DNA of 64,000 bases from Melampsora larici-populina 98AG31 (GCF_000204055.1 NW_006768775.1:464770-528769), one strand, 5' to 3'; numbered from the stretch's first letter, positions 32,931-44,009 are shown. Notes: generated by a model not told the origin, from the letters alone. A program made the numbers and translations.

Positions 32931-33202
32931 GGCCCCGTGTTGAGCCCCAAATGAGGAATTTCATGTTTTTCTGAGCATTTTTGAGATAATAAAAAGCCGG
33001 GAGCGGCATATTAAAGAAGGAGAGCTTGCGCATAATTTTTATTATCAGCTTGAGATGAGTTGATTGAGGAGTTTGGCGAGCAGGGAGCTTGCCAGTTTTT
33101 AGCAAAACACCCCGGCCCATCTCAGGCCAAAAAAAAGAGATAACGCGTAAGTCCCTCGCGGGAGATGGTGGTTAGGTCCGCTGAGGGACTTAGTTAAGTT
33201 TG
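32931..33202 (-). repeat. right 272-bp terminal inverted repeat
   Basis: Inverse of 25544-25815 except for one base, ending GTTAAGTTTG. It is followed at 33203-33211 by GACTCGGCC, the right copy of the target duplication. Confidence 0.95.
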
Positions 33203-33211
33203 GACTCGGCC

Positions 33212-34083
33212 CGGCCTCGAAGTGAGACTGTTGTTGTGCGGTACATGCGGATGGTGATATCTTCCGAATGCTCGAGTCAGGATGACTGTCGACTTTGAAG
33301 AAATGACATTGGGCGACCCAGAAGATCATCTCAAAGAACGATGGACCTCGATGAACTCGTTATACATACCAGCACTTCGTCAAGTTTCCTCTCTTCAAAA
33401 TGAACCTACCAATCTTGGCATTCAATCGCTCTCGACCTCAAATACATAGTAGCCATGGACTAGTCGTTGGTAGCCTAGCTTCACTTCACCGGATAATTGA
33501 TGACATGAATTGATGAGCAAAAGTGGAGTAGTGGAAGCGAAAAGGCAGAAGGCAGAGAACCCTGGCAAGCGCCTGGGCATCGTTCTTTTCAAATAAGAAG
33601 CCTCAATCAATCAACAGTCTTCATAACTTCTAGATATTCAGTCATTGACTGTCGTTCCGAGCCTCCGAGCCGGTTTTGCAGCTCGGGACTTTGGCGAGTT
33701 CAAGATTTCTCTTGAACTTTCTCCCTATTCCTCCGCCACATTCATGTTTCGTTTCGACCATAAAACGACACGATCGCAAAACTGAGCTAGCAATAATTCA
33801 TGCAAGCGCTGAGGCCCTCGCGCGCCAAGAGCCTACGTGGTTTTACTTGAACTTTTGAGGATCTTTCAAGCTCCAAAGATAGAAGAAATGTTTTTATCTT
33901 GTACCCATTGAACGTTGGAAGATCGTGACTCAGTCAAAGACCATTTCTCATCATTGAGCAATTTTTGTTCCTTTGGGGTAAGATTCCCACATGAGTGCCC
34001 CGAGTGGCGAAGCATGTTATGTGACTCCATGCCCGATATAGCTCAATATCCAGCGGTGATCAAACCCAATTAATCCAAACATA
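33212..34083. other. non-coding region between element and paralogue 3
   Basis: No gene is recognised; only short chance frames occur. The last part resembles sequence upstream of paralogue 2 (AATTAATCCAAACATAGCATG against AATCAATCCGAACAGATCATA). Confidence 0.4.
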
Positions 34084-34160
34084 GCATGTCAGATGCTCTG
34101 TCTCTTACACAGCCCACTTGTTTTGCTATAAAAGCACTCATTGGATAGTTATTTTGTCCC
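34084..34160 (+). promoter_or_regulatory. conserved promoter block of secreted-protein gene 3
   Basis: Contains GCCCACTTGTTTTGCTATAA followed by AAGC, with a clear TATAAAA, and ATTGGATAGTTATTTTGTCC. The order is the same as upstream of the other two paralogues. Confidence 0.75.
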
Positions 34161-34272
34161 GTTTTCTGCATCCCAGGCTACATATCGACTTTGCAAGATC
34201 GCCTTCTGTCACCTTCTATTGAATAATTTGTTAGTTACTTCTTTCGCACCAATCCAATAAAATATATACGAA

Positions 34273-35008
34273 ATGCTATATCTTGTCAAACGCATAGCCC
34301 TATTAGGAGCTTTATTACATTGCGCGACGTTCGGACAGGCTGATTATAAATGTTATCACCCATCGCCGACTGTGAAAGGAATTCAGAAGGATCACTGTGT
34401 AGCGTTAGTGTCTCTCTGCTTCTTGATTGATTTATACCTTGAGCTTTTCTTCATCCATAGCTGGTGTGACGATCTTTCTCATCACTGATTGCTCCTACAT
34501 CCGACTTATAGAGCCATCAATAGCTTCCCAGTCACGGGTGATAAGTTGGTCCGAGATGACACCGTCTTTGAAGCTAAGTATGGTACTTGCGACGTGAGTG
34601 ATATGATGTTCTAAGCCTGACTTCAACCAAAACCTATCACATACCTCTCCTGATCACTTACATATTCATCGTCACATAGGTCATTTTGGCAGTCACGGGT
34701 AATTCAAAAACTATTGTCACGTAAGTCAACTTCCACCAATCTGCCTAACTGCAAAGACACGTTTAAAGGAGCCATATCCTCATCTTCCGTTTTTTATCAC
34801 CATGATCAGCACTAAATCGGGTGCTCTGAGTGCACTCGACCAGGCTTTTACCCTTTGCGGAGGCGTGAGTTTTTCCCAAAGATCATGATCTTCTGGCGGA
34901 CTGAAACTCTGACATTCTTTCCTGGATTAGTACGGCACTGTTTTGATCACTAAGAAAACCGCAGATGAAAGTGGTGTCGAAATGTATACAGGAGTACCGA
35001 CCAACTGA
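34273..35008 (+). CDS. small secreted cysteine-containing protein, paralogue 3
   Basis: Five exons: 34273-34403, 34512-34593, 34680-34720, 34810-34864 and 34931-35008, 128 residues. Exons 2-4 are 82, 41 and 55 nt, the same lengths as in paralogue 2, with equal phases. Signal peptide MLYLVKRIALLGALLHCATF with cleavage probably after GQA. Mature cysteines lie in YKCYHPS, DHCVA, YGTCD and TLCGG. The last exon ends soon after MYTGVPTN, reading TGA. It lies beyond the DUF6589 element, 11 kb from paralogue 2. A secreted effector candidate is inferred. Confidence 0.83.
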
Positions 35009-35573
35009 ACGGGAGATCTGTATCACGAAATGGACAATGTCATAGACTACAATGGAATCTCTTCAAGTATTCCGGGTTTTACGCATACTTACATTGAGAG
35101 ATAAATCACACGAATTGTAATGAAGCCAGTTGTGATGAACATCTGTTCTTGGGTGGCTGCGTGATGTTTTTGGTCAGTGTGTGCGGATGGGTACGGACTA
35201 TTTCATAGATGCTGCCTGGATATATTTTGGATCAATTCAAGAGGACAGTGTTGATGTTTGAATTGAATGCCCGCAACTTTCAATGTCAGCATTTTTTGAA
35301 CTACTTTTCCTACTCCAGACCATCAGGTCTATCTTAAAGCCCAGATAATCTTGCATTTTGAGATTCTTTGACACCTTTGGTACGCATACACGGGCTGGGC
35401 TTAGCTGCACGCATGCCGCGCCCTACCATGAGATCAAACACGTGAAATTTGGCATGTCTCTACTCCCATCTCCCTCAACATGAAACATTAGACAATGATA
35501 TATAGAAGGATGTATGTTGCCCCTATCAATTAGATTGGTTTTCATAGAATCCAGCTACTGGATTTAGTGTTGG
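35009..35573. other. 3' flank of paralogue 3
   Basis: The motif CAATGTCAGCATTTTTT near 35280 matches the 3' flanks of the other paralogues. The rest is unremarkable. Confidence 0.4.
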
Positions 35574-35576
35574 TAA

Positions 35577-35759
35577 CACTGCAAATATAATGTATTTTTC
35601 CAAGGTGAAAAATGATTACATTTATTTCACAAAATGATTAAAAATGCATTAATTCTGCATTAATTCTGCATTTTTCTGCATTAATTCTGCATTATTAATC
35701 ATTTTGTGCATTAATGTCAATCATTTTTCACCTTGGAAAAATACATTATTTTCACAGTG
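35577..35759. mobile_element. 183-bp MITE with TAA duplication
   Basis: Inverted ends CACTGCAAATATAATG and CACTGTGAAAATAATG continue into a near-perfect TIR (GTATTTTTCCAAGGTGAAAA). TAA lies on both sides (35574-35576, 35760-35762). The interior is AT-rich with repeated GCATTAATTCT units. A 3-bp duplication and CACTG ends fit a CACTA- or PIF-type origin. Confidence 0.85.
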
Positions 35760-35762
35760 TAA

Positions 35763-37152
35763 TGCAGTATGACTTAGTTTGAAAGAGCAGACAAAACATT
35801 CATTTATAACATTGTGAGCTGCACTCATACAAAGGAATTGAGAATAAGTCCTAAAAGTCAAAAATAAAACTCACAGTTTCAAGTCTGTCCACAAGCCATT
35901 GACAGTCAGGCATGACCAGTGAGAATGCTAGGTACATGTGGACTTCAATAGTCTTGGTCATGGCAGCAATAGGGGATAAGAACTGGACTAGGTCTTGAAC
36001 CAAAGTCCATTTGTTGTGATCAAGTTTGAAGGATTCCAGTGCAGGATCACAGTAAACTTGATACTCTAAGACAGCCCTGAGGTGAAAAAATCATGCAAGT
36101 GAATTGTGTCTGGGGGACCAGTGTGTTGGAACTTCCTGAACTAAACCCAATTTTGAGTACAAAACTGCACAACTTTGAATGGTGATGTTGAGAGAGGTTT
36201 TGAGATGGCTGCTATGTTTGATTTTCTTGTGAAACCCACAGATTTTAATTCAAATACTGCCTATCTCAGAGTTTGAGGTAGGCTCAATAAATAAAGGAAG
36301 GGACAATTGATCCTGGATCAAGAACATTGATTGGTAGAGGAGGATTATTTTGATTGGATAACATCAGATTCATCATGTGAGCCACACATCCATGAAGAGT
36401 TTCTGAAGCATTGGATTGAGGGATCAAGGTTGACAGACTTTGGCCCAGGGTGGTTTGTTGGAGGCATTATCCGCAGTAATGCAATCAAGGTGCTTGGAAA
36501 TATTGCTACATATTGAAACAGAAATCAATGAATTTTCAAAATTGATACAAAAATAGGGAGCCAAATATCTTGAAGAAAATTGTCAACTTTGGGCATACTA
36601 TAGGATATACTCTTCAAGTGCAGAGCAGTAGAAAATTAGGTTTGAGTTTCATCATGAAAAGAAAAGTCATGAGCAAGATTTCCATTCCAATATGCCTGTC
36701 TTGTGAAGATGATTTCCTTGTATATCATCACACTCCAAAAGTTGTGAATTGATCCACAGCTGAGCAAGACTTCTTGAGATGCCTAGGCGGAGGTGGCACT
36801 TTGTTAAGTTAGGTTGCTCGCCATGGCACACCAAATATGAACACATTTTTGAAGCACCGTACAACGATAGATGGGGGGTATTAACTCCTTGCTTATGATT
36901 GTTTGATTCGATGGAAGGGCTCCGTGATGCTCATCTTGTGACTGCAGCGGTGGATGGCTGAGCCTGTGTATGTATGTATGCATATGCCGCAGTCATGTTC
37001 TATGTAACAGTAACCATCTGTGTGTTTCGACTCTCAAAACCCTTTGTGGGGATTTTTTGCTCTTGACCATTTATCATCTGCAATACTCGCAATCACCTTT
37101 TAGTCTCTACAAGCCGTCATTCAACTGACATTGCCGAAGGCTAATTGATAAC
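35763..37152. other. non-coding region before DUF7918 cluster
   Basis: AT-rich DNA with short chance frames. GGCACTTTGTTAAGTTAGG near 36794 resembles the ends of the 75-bp hairpin element. The last 100 bp are the likely promoter of the next gene. Confidence 0.35.
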
Positions 37153-38748
37153 ATGCCACATGCTGACGGCATTCAAGCGAATATCATCTCCAATGGAACT
37201 CCTTTAGCTGAATATCCAAGCCCCACAACAGCTCCCAACACGGTCTTCTGTGAATCCACACCGGGTCAGACGTTCGAGGTCAAGCTGTCAGGACCAAAAG
37301 AACGTTGCGACTGTGTACAGTCAAACCTGTGCAATTGCATAATTTGGGTGGAAGACTTTTCCTATGCATTTTCACGGGTTATGCAATTCCATTGTCTAGT
37401 TTGGCGGTAAAAAGTATCAAGATCTAGGAATTTTTCTATGCATTGTCACAGGTTATGCATCTGCGCAGGTATGCATTTGCACAGGTTTGACTGTAGTGAA
37501 GCTTTATTGTGATGGAGTGTTCATGGACAGTTATGCATACGATCGTCATCTTCGTTCGTTCGAATCAACTTTTTACGGTATTTATCTGCCAAACGATAAC
37601 ACTAGATTGATGCCGTTCAAGTTCTCAAAGATCGAGCTTTCTGGTAAGCGTCGTTCCCGTCTATATAGTTTACACTTGAAATTTTGAACTGACGTGCCAT
37701 CTATTTTGTTGGTCCTTTCATCGAATCTCTAAATGGCTCTATGCATGACTCTTTCAGAGGAGGATGATAGTCACCCCGAGCAAATTGTTAAAAACCTCGG
37801 TACCGTGTCTTTGGAATTTTTCCATTGTAGACTGGGTCCACAAAAACCAAGCGGAAAAAGTTTCGTTCCGTCAGTTGCATCAACTAGCAAGTTTTCTGAA
37901 CGGAATAAAAAAGCTAGTATGATTCCACATACTATTGGGTTAGTCCTTCGTCCTCACCCTTATGATTTAAACTTGTATTTCTCGTTTTTCATTTCTCATT
38001 GGAATAAATCCATATCATAGCCTTGGAGAATCGACTATTGCCTCGAAAGCGCGATCTTCAACATCTTATGCGAATTGCCAAATCGAATCCACACCCTATC
38101 TGCGATTTGTATGGCAGTACAGATCTCGCAGTAAGCCTCAACAACTCACTTGCTTTTTTATTCTTTTATGTTCCTTCACTAGAGTCTACAAACTGATTGT
38201 CTATATCTATTTTCCATTCATCAGGCATGCTGATCACTGCGGGTCTCATTCCTCGACCTCCCAGCCCACTCCCAGATCTCCGACTATCAATGCCCCCTCG
38301 GCCTAGGCCTCAAAATCACGAATCCAGACCAGTTCAAGGACAAGCATCGTCACTCGGTACCAATGGCAATGACCAAGTGTCATGTGGACCTTCGACCAAA
38401 ACTACTCAGGGGGAAATTAAGCCTGATGTCAAACCAAAGACAATCGTTAGCAAATCAGTGGTGATCGATTTGTGCGATGATGACGATAGACCAATGGTAT
38501 CCTTTTCTAGTCTCGAAAACCCTATCATTCTCGATGATGACGATGATGAGCAGACAAATCAATCATCCAATCAAGTTACTCAAGCTAGTAGTAGTTCAGC
38601 TCGGAAAGTCGATGTTAAACCTGCCGAAATGAAGTTGGAGACTCGTGGTATTACAAATGAAAATAAGCCATCCAAACAAACGAAACGAGCTCCGGATGCA
38701 TCAGATGTTGACGAACTTGATGAGAAGCGAGTGAAGGTGGAGATCTGA
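37153..38748 (+). pseudogene. DUF7918-like protein with SUMO-interaction motifs, copy 1, MITE-disrupted
   Basis: Exons 37153-37643 (split by a MITE at 37318-37493), 37758-37938, 38021-38130 and 38225-38748. The N-terminal part matches the DUF7918 pattern of basidiomycetes: start MPHADGIQANII, then TVFCESTPGQTFEVKLSG, MPFKFSKIEL, NLGTVSLEFF, SERNKKASMIPH and LRFVWQYRSR. The C-terminal exon is disordered and carries SVVIDLCDDDDRP and NPIILDDDDDE, which look like SUMO-interaction motifs. It ends with basic clusters and KRVKVEI, fitting a nuclear signal and a sumoylation consensus. The MITE adds 178 bp with a stop at 37408-37410. Every other junction is intact, so the damage looks recent. Confidence 0.85.
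37318..37493. mobile_element. 176-bp MITE inside DUF7918 copy 1 exon
   Basis: Inverted ends CAGTCAAACCTGTGCAA, with TA on each side (37316-37317, 37494-37495). The interior has repeats of TTATGCAT and ACAGGT. Taking it out with one TA keeps the exon in frame and matches the uninterrupted paralogues at this point, so the insertion site is certain. Confidence 0.93.
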
Positions 38749-39337
38749 CATTCTAAAAGATCTGACTTCTGTAAGTCTTACAACTCTGAATGAATCAATT
38801 GTGGTCTGAGACCAATGATTTTCTGATCTTGCACACATGCTCTCATCAGACTCTCATTTACTTAAGAATAACGATATCAAATTTTACAACGAACCTTAGG
38901 ATAATTCAACACAACGTCCGATACATGTCCAAAAAATAAATCGCCTTAACCTGACTCGAAGCTCACCTTGAAGAACTGGAATTTCTATCATATCAGCCAA
39001 CGAACTCTCGACTTGAGCTTTGAGGCAGATGTAATCATAGATAAACAATGTCTCGATTGCAACACCAATATATCTTATAATCAATTTCTTTTCTCTGATT
39101 CCAATCATTTTCACTCACAGAACCAAAATCTTGCATACTCAGAATGCAACAAAAATGGGCCTGATTGTATGTCCTCAATTGCAAATTTTGTATCTAAACA
39201 TCCTGAAGGGTTCTTCAAGAGCTTTATACCTCTTCTTCTGTTTGTTATTTCCTTGACTTGTTTTTTTATTGGTTTAATTGTTTTGTAGTGTTTTTTTCAC
39301 AAGTGTGTACATGTGATCATTACAACTTTACTTGTTC
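38749..39337. other. non-coding region
   Basis: 3' flank of DUF7918 copy 1. It resembles the flanks of other copies only in AT-rich composition. A 106-codon frame at 38968-39288 lacks any recognisable domain. Confidence 0.35.
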
Positions 39338-39340
39338 TTA

Positions 39341-40442
39341 GAGCATCCACTATGGGTGTGTTAACGATGTGATTTAGCGTTAGAATAACGCTAAAATCCA
39401 GACAGGGCTACTATGGACCTGTTTTAGACATGCGGTCCGTACGACTGCGTCAAATCTTGCACTCCCCTTGTTCAAATCTACGCAAGCCTACGACTTGATT
39501 TATCGTAGACTTTTGGCGCATCAAATTGGTCAACAGCCATCAAATGATCTATCTGTATCCATCCCACTCTGCACTCACCACCTTCAATCAAAATCTTCCC
39601 TCGTCCCTCAAAATCACAGCTTGTTGATGGTAGCTGTTTACTCTGAATTTGCTAAAAAAAACGCATTTTGTTTTAAAAAAAAAATCCGTGCGATTGATTT
39701 CACCAAGATTGAGCAAGATGTGAGAAAGCTCGATGCTCATTGTCAACACCTGAAGCCATCATTTTGGTTCTTTCTGGCTACCAAGGTAGTCATCAGCATA
39801 GAAGTGAGCTGGGTGAGGTGTGGTAAGATACTTCAATTCGAGTCTCGACTTTGCCATAGCGTGTATAGTGTTCTAAGAACAGATTATTAAGGGGTTTCAA
39901 GTTCAAGTTTTTCCGTATTTTTACGTTTTGAAAACTTGGACGAAGACGTAAATTTTACGTAAAATATTTTTAAAACGGGAGACCTTTTTACGTCTCCCGT
40001 TTTAAAATTAGCGTAAACGTACGCTTTTAAAAATCATTCGGTCAACGATTTGACCTTTTCAATCATGGTATTGACCACATCTTCAAACATGAGATTGGTC
40101 AAGAAGGCCATCTTGTCATTATCTTCAAAGGAAATGTCGCCAAACCTCGGAACAATACGTTCACCGCTTCGATTCGTTTTACAACGGTAATTATTCGATG
40201 TGCTTGATTTTTATAAACGGTCAAATTTAAAATCTTACAGTGTCGTATAAAACTTGACCAAATTTTTAAAAACTCGTATAAAAGATTTAAACTTGAAACC
40301 CCTTATTGTAGTTAAATCCTACGTTACATCATCCCATAGTGGATTTCATGCGGTTAACAACTTAGCTACAACACGCATGATTAAATTTTGCAATCAGGAC
40401 CGCAAAATTTACGATAAAACACCCTCAACATAGTGGATGCTC
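39341..40442. mobile_element. PIF/Harbinger-like non-autonomous element, copy B
   Basis: Ends GAGCATCCACTATGG and its inverse, flanked by TTA (39338-39340, 40443-40445). It shares ends and subterminal blocks with copy A at 14721-15466. A 140-codon frame (39468-39890) is not recognised. It contains the nested MITE at 39890-40303. Confidence 0.85.
39890..40303. mobile_element. 414-bp TA-flanked MITE nested in PIF-like copy B
   Basis: Inverted ends AGGGGTTTCAAGTT and AACTTGAAACCCCT with TA on both sides (39888-39889, 40304-40305). Same family as 15511-15690 but longer, with internal palindromes such as AAAACGGGAGACC near 39975. Confidence 0.8.
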
Positions 40443-40445
40443 TTA

Positions 40446-41820
40446 GCTTTATAAAATCGGAATATGAGTTTTAATTTGATCTATACACTAGATAAATATC
40501 ATATACTTGCAAGATGAATCATGGCTCTGTACTACAAGGACTACTTTTTTGAAAAAAGCTCTTGCCTTTTGAAGCTTGCGACGTTTTCACGAATGCACAA
40601 AGACGCAGCATTCCAAGAACATCTTGTACAGCTTCAAGATTATTATCAGTCTAGCTGAACCTGCTCTGATAGATCCTCAGCATTGTTTCTGGGTGTATCC
40701 TTCCTTGAGATTTTTCCCCACGAGCATACCTCATTCCTTGTTGACTTCAGGCGTTGAGACGGCATGTCATTGTCCACCAGTGAAAGGTCATGTGCGGGGT
40801 GCTCTCAAGTATCTCAAACAAATGGCGCTGTTTTCTCCGGGGTTGTCAGTATCTATCATCTGTTCACCTTTGCATTTCACTTCGTCAGACATTGAAGAAG
40901 CAGGTCTGGCGTCAGAAGGGGTTTCAAGAATGTTGAAAAAGCGATGACTCGATTGATGGCTGCTTGAGCAGTGATCATGTACGCAGGTCTGACGATGTTT
41001 CCACTCACGGTCACGAGTTGCCCGACTCTAGAACTGGGAGTGCAGAAGGCGAAGATCATCTTATAAGCCACGTCGACGCGCCGGCGCGAGTGAGTGGAAC
41101 GAACGCGTCCGATCTTGTGGCTGAACTCATGAATGGGTCCACAACTTAGCGCCGCTCGACAGGGAGTAAGAGAAATGGCGACAGATGAGCATGATCGGTT
41201 GCCATTTTGATTGGCACCAACCATGGAACTTTAAAATCAAATCCGCTTTGGGGCTGCGTGATTGCACCTATTAGGGACTGGGCGAGGTTTTGACCGACAG
41301 AGGATTTAGCCACCTCAATAAGCGCATGAATCCCCTGGAAGTCGACCGAAGCGATTTATGCAAACAGGAGGTGTCAGGATTACTCCTACAAGCCCAAGAG
41401 ACCCGACTGTCAGATGATTTCACCAAAACCAGAGCAAGAGCAACCTGTGAAAGGTATATCAGGCTATCCAGAAGCGTTCTGCCATAGGCTTTTGGCTGAG
41501 GTGGGGGGGAAATTTTGAATAGACAGCTTGTCTTAGGGAGGGTCATGCCTGTGCGCCACCCTATTTTTTTTAGTGCCATAAAGCTTACTAAAAAAAATAA
41601 GGAAATTTCATATTGATTGAACAGTGGCTTAGCTGTTTGCAACTCGCTTTCAATTACGGTTGAATTGCAATTTTGCAGAGCTTCGCCCAGTCCCTATTGC
41701 GTCCTGCTGCAGCGCTGAAATTCCCAGACTCATGCTGAGCTGGATAGCTGCGCCGCGGTTGCGTAACCACTGTGTGCTGTATGTAAAAAGCCGCAGTGCA
41801 TATATTCTGAAATGGACCCT
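40446..41820. other. unrecognised region, partly GC-richer, before gap
   Basis: Overlapping open frames occur on both strands at 40877-41224 and 41271-41642. Base composition at 41030-41160 is higher in GC than the surroundings and could be remnant coding sequence. No domain or family is recognised and no consistent exon set could be built. Confidence 0.3.
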
Positions 41821-41920
41821 NNNNNNNNNNNNNNNNNNNNNNNNNNNNNNNNNNNNNNNNNNNNNNNNNNNNNNNNNNNNNNNNNNNNNNNNNNNNNNNN
41901 NNNNNNNNNNNNNNNNNNNN
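41821..41920. other. assembly gap (100 N)
   Basis: Exactly 100 Ns. It ends about 60 bp before the start codon of DUF7918 copy 2, so the promoter of that gene is incomplete here. Confidence 0.99.
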
Positions 41921-41981
41921 CCACACACTATCCATAACTTATCATCTCATCGACTTTAAGAGAAACCAACCAATTGACATC

Positions 41982-43285
41982 ATGCCACAAGCGAATGACC
42001 TCCAAGCAAATCTCATCTGCAATGGGACACCTCTAGCTGAGTATCCCGTTCCTTCGGCAGCACCAAACACTGTCTTCTGCGAATCCACACCGGGCCAGAC
42101 GTTCCATGTCAAGCTCTCGGGATCAAGGGCTCTTTTTGATCGCGTAGTATATCTATACTGTGACGGTGTCTTGATGGATAGCTATGCCATCCATCGTCAT
42201 CAACTTCCAGCAATAACCTTTCATGGTATTTATTTACAAAACGATTTCACTAAAATAATGCCATTCAAGTTTTCGAAAATCGAGCTTTGCGAAGAAGATA
42301 ATAGTCATCCAGAGGATATCATTAAAAACTTAGGAACTGTATCTCTAGAATTAGTTCATTGTACCTTGGGTCATACTCTACCATGTTATCAGTCCTTTGT
42401 TCCTTCCATCGCATCAAAAGATAAATTTTCTGAAAGAAACAAAAAAGCCAGTATGATTCCACATACCGTCGGGTAAGTGTTTTTGATGATGCTTTTGATT
42501 CAAACCATCAATTATCCCTCTTTGACCAATTTGAGCTTGCTGACTCGAATCTTTATTGTAGCCTTGGGGAGTCGACTTTCGCACCTGTACCGCGAGCGAC
42601 AAGCTCAGTCCATCTTGTGCAAAGGGATCCCATGCCCTATCAGCGATTTGTTTGGCAGTATAGGTCTCGAAGTAAGCTTTGATCACAGCACCGGCTCCCT
42701 TTCGTTATGCTCATTAATTCAAGTTGAAACTGACTGTCATTAACTGTTGTTGATATTATAGACATGTTGATCACCGCGGGTGTCATTCCTCGGCCCGTGA
42801 CCCTACTACCAGATATTCGCTTACCAACTCCTTCATCCACGCGCCAAAATAACGTACCCGGAGCACGTAGTCTCAGTGGAAGTGGTCATATGACACCTGG
42901 GCCTTTATCCAACAGAACTAACCGGGAATCAAAGCCTGACACCAAGCCCAAGACAAACGGTCACAAAGTAGTGGTGATCGATCTGTGTGATGACGAGGAT
43001 CGACCAATTGTAAAATCAATCGTTATCCATTCCAGTCCCAAGAAGACTATTTGCCTTGATGACGATGAGGACGATCAAATAATTCAGCCATCCAATAACG
43101 CCCAAGCTAGTGGTAGTTCAGCTCAGCAAGTTGACATCAAACCTGTGAAGAATGAGTTGAACAGTCAAAACATCACAGCACCTGATGGACCTCAAACAAA
43201 ACGAGCCCAGGATGAGAGGGAAGTTGAAGGACATGATCGAAAGCGTGTGAAGGCTGAAATGACATCTATCTCTCTGAATGTTTGA
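41982..43285 (+). CDS. DUF7918-like protein with SUMO-interaction motifs, copy 2
   Basis: Exons 41982-42472, 42562-42671 and 42762-43285 give about 374 residues, all phases consistent. The DUF7918-like region has TVFCESTPGQTFHVKLSG, MPFKFSKIELCEEDNSH, FSERNKKASMIPHTV and FVWQYRSRS. The first intron of copies 1 and 3 (after KIELS) is absent. The C-terminal exon holds VVVIDLCDDEDRP, then KKTICLDDDEDDQ, then KRAQDEREVEGHDRKRVKAE, a bipartite-looking basic signal. It is intact and may act in the nucleus as a SUMO-binding scaffold; that is inferred from motifs only. Confidence 0.87.
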
Positions 43286-44009
43286 CCTATGTAAGTATTG
43301 AAACCTTTTTGTTAACTATCTGGACCTTTGAACTTAAACTCTCCTTGATCTTCTTGCAATAGCTCTCATTAGACATACTCAATTGTAACACCATTCTCTC
43401 TTACACAACCAAATCTTTCTCAAAAACTGTTCCAAACTAAGAACTCTTACTGGTGCAACTACAATCCCAAGAAATTTAAACCTTTCAAAAAATAATCATC
43501 CTCATATGCACCATCACTTTTTGCTTGATTTGTAATATCAAATAACGCGTCAGATCTTTTTTTGAAGTCATACTACTTTTTCTTTGATCATGTTTTCCCT
43601 TATTTTCTTGTAAGAAATCAAATTCTCTTATAAAGTTTTTGTCTATGAAATATTATGATTTGGGAGAAATTATGAATTTTCACAATTTGAAGATTTTTGT
43701 TGAAATGAACACATTTTTGTCTCGTGCTATCTTCAAGTTCAAAAATATTTCTTGAGCCGCTCCTTGATTTGAAGTTTTTTGGGGGGTGGTCTTAGGTCCA
43801 ACTTCGTCAAGGGGAATTGTCTCTGGTAGGCGACGACTATTCCAAGAATTTGTCTAATAAAAAAATAGAAGCCACCTTAAGTTATGAACGCCTCACCTAC
43901 AGGTCAATTGTATCTTTATCAACCGTTCACAACGACCTTTTGAGAGCATCTACAAGTTATCATCCCATCGAATCTTCCGAAGAAAAGCCAAAGCTACCCA
44001 AGTCTCATC
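43286..44009. other. intergenic region between DUF7918 copies 2 and 3
   Basis: AT-rich, with no supported gene. The last 100 bp (CATCTACAAGTTATCATCCC) resemble the leader regions of the other copies. Confidence 0.4.

Larger units (their letters stand above)
25544..33202. mobile_element. TIR DNA transposon with DUF6589 protein, RecQ helicase and small protein
   Basis: A 7,659-bp element with inverted 272-bp ends (25544-25815 and 32931-33202) starting CAAACTTAACTAAGTCCC, and a GACTCGGCC duplication outside. Inside, a minus-strand small gene (26034-26602) and the plus-strand six-exon DUF6589 gene (27117-29928) diverge. A minus-strand RecQ-family helicase gene (about 30058-32701) converges on the DUF6589 gene. 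TIR identity of 271/272 indicates a recent insertion. No classic transposase family (hAT, MULE, CACTA, Tc1/mariner, PIF) is recognised inside, so the DUF6589 protein is the best transposase candidate. That inference rests on its position as the only large uninterrupted gene of the element. Confidence 0.9.

Noticed and set aside
25544..33202. Helitron, because a helicase is present
   Set aside because: The helicase is RecQ-type (DEAH, QMSGRCGRDG), not PIF1/Rep. There is no HUH endonuclease, and the element has TIRs and a target duplication, which Helitrons lack.
37153..37643. 491-nt exon of DUF7918 copy 1 equal to exon 1 of copies 2 and 4
   Set aside because: Coincidence. In copy 1 the length includes 178 bp of MITE plus TA, while copies 2 and 4 lack the intron after KIEL.
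41650..41959. Frames spanning the second N gap
   Set aside because: Same reason: 100 Ns, no evidence for coding.
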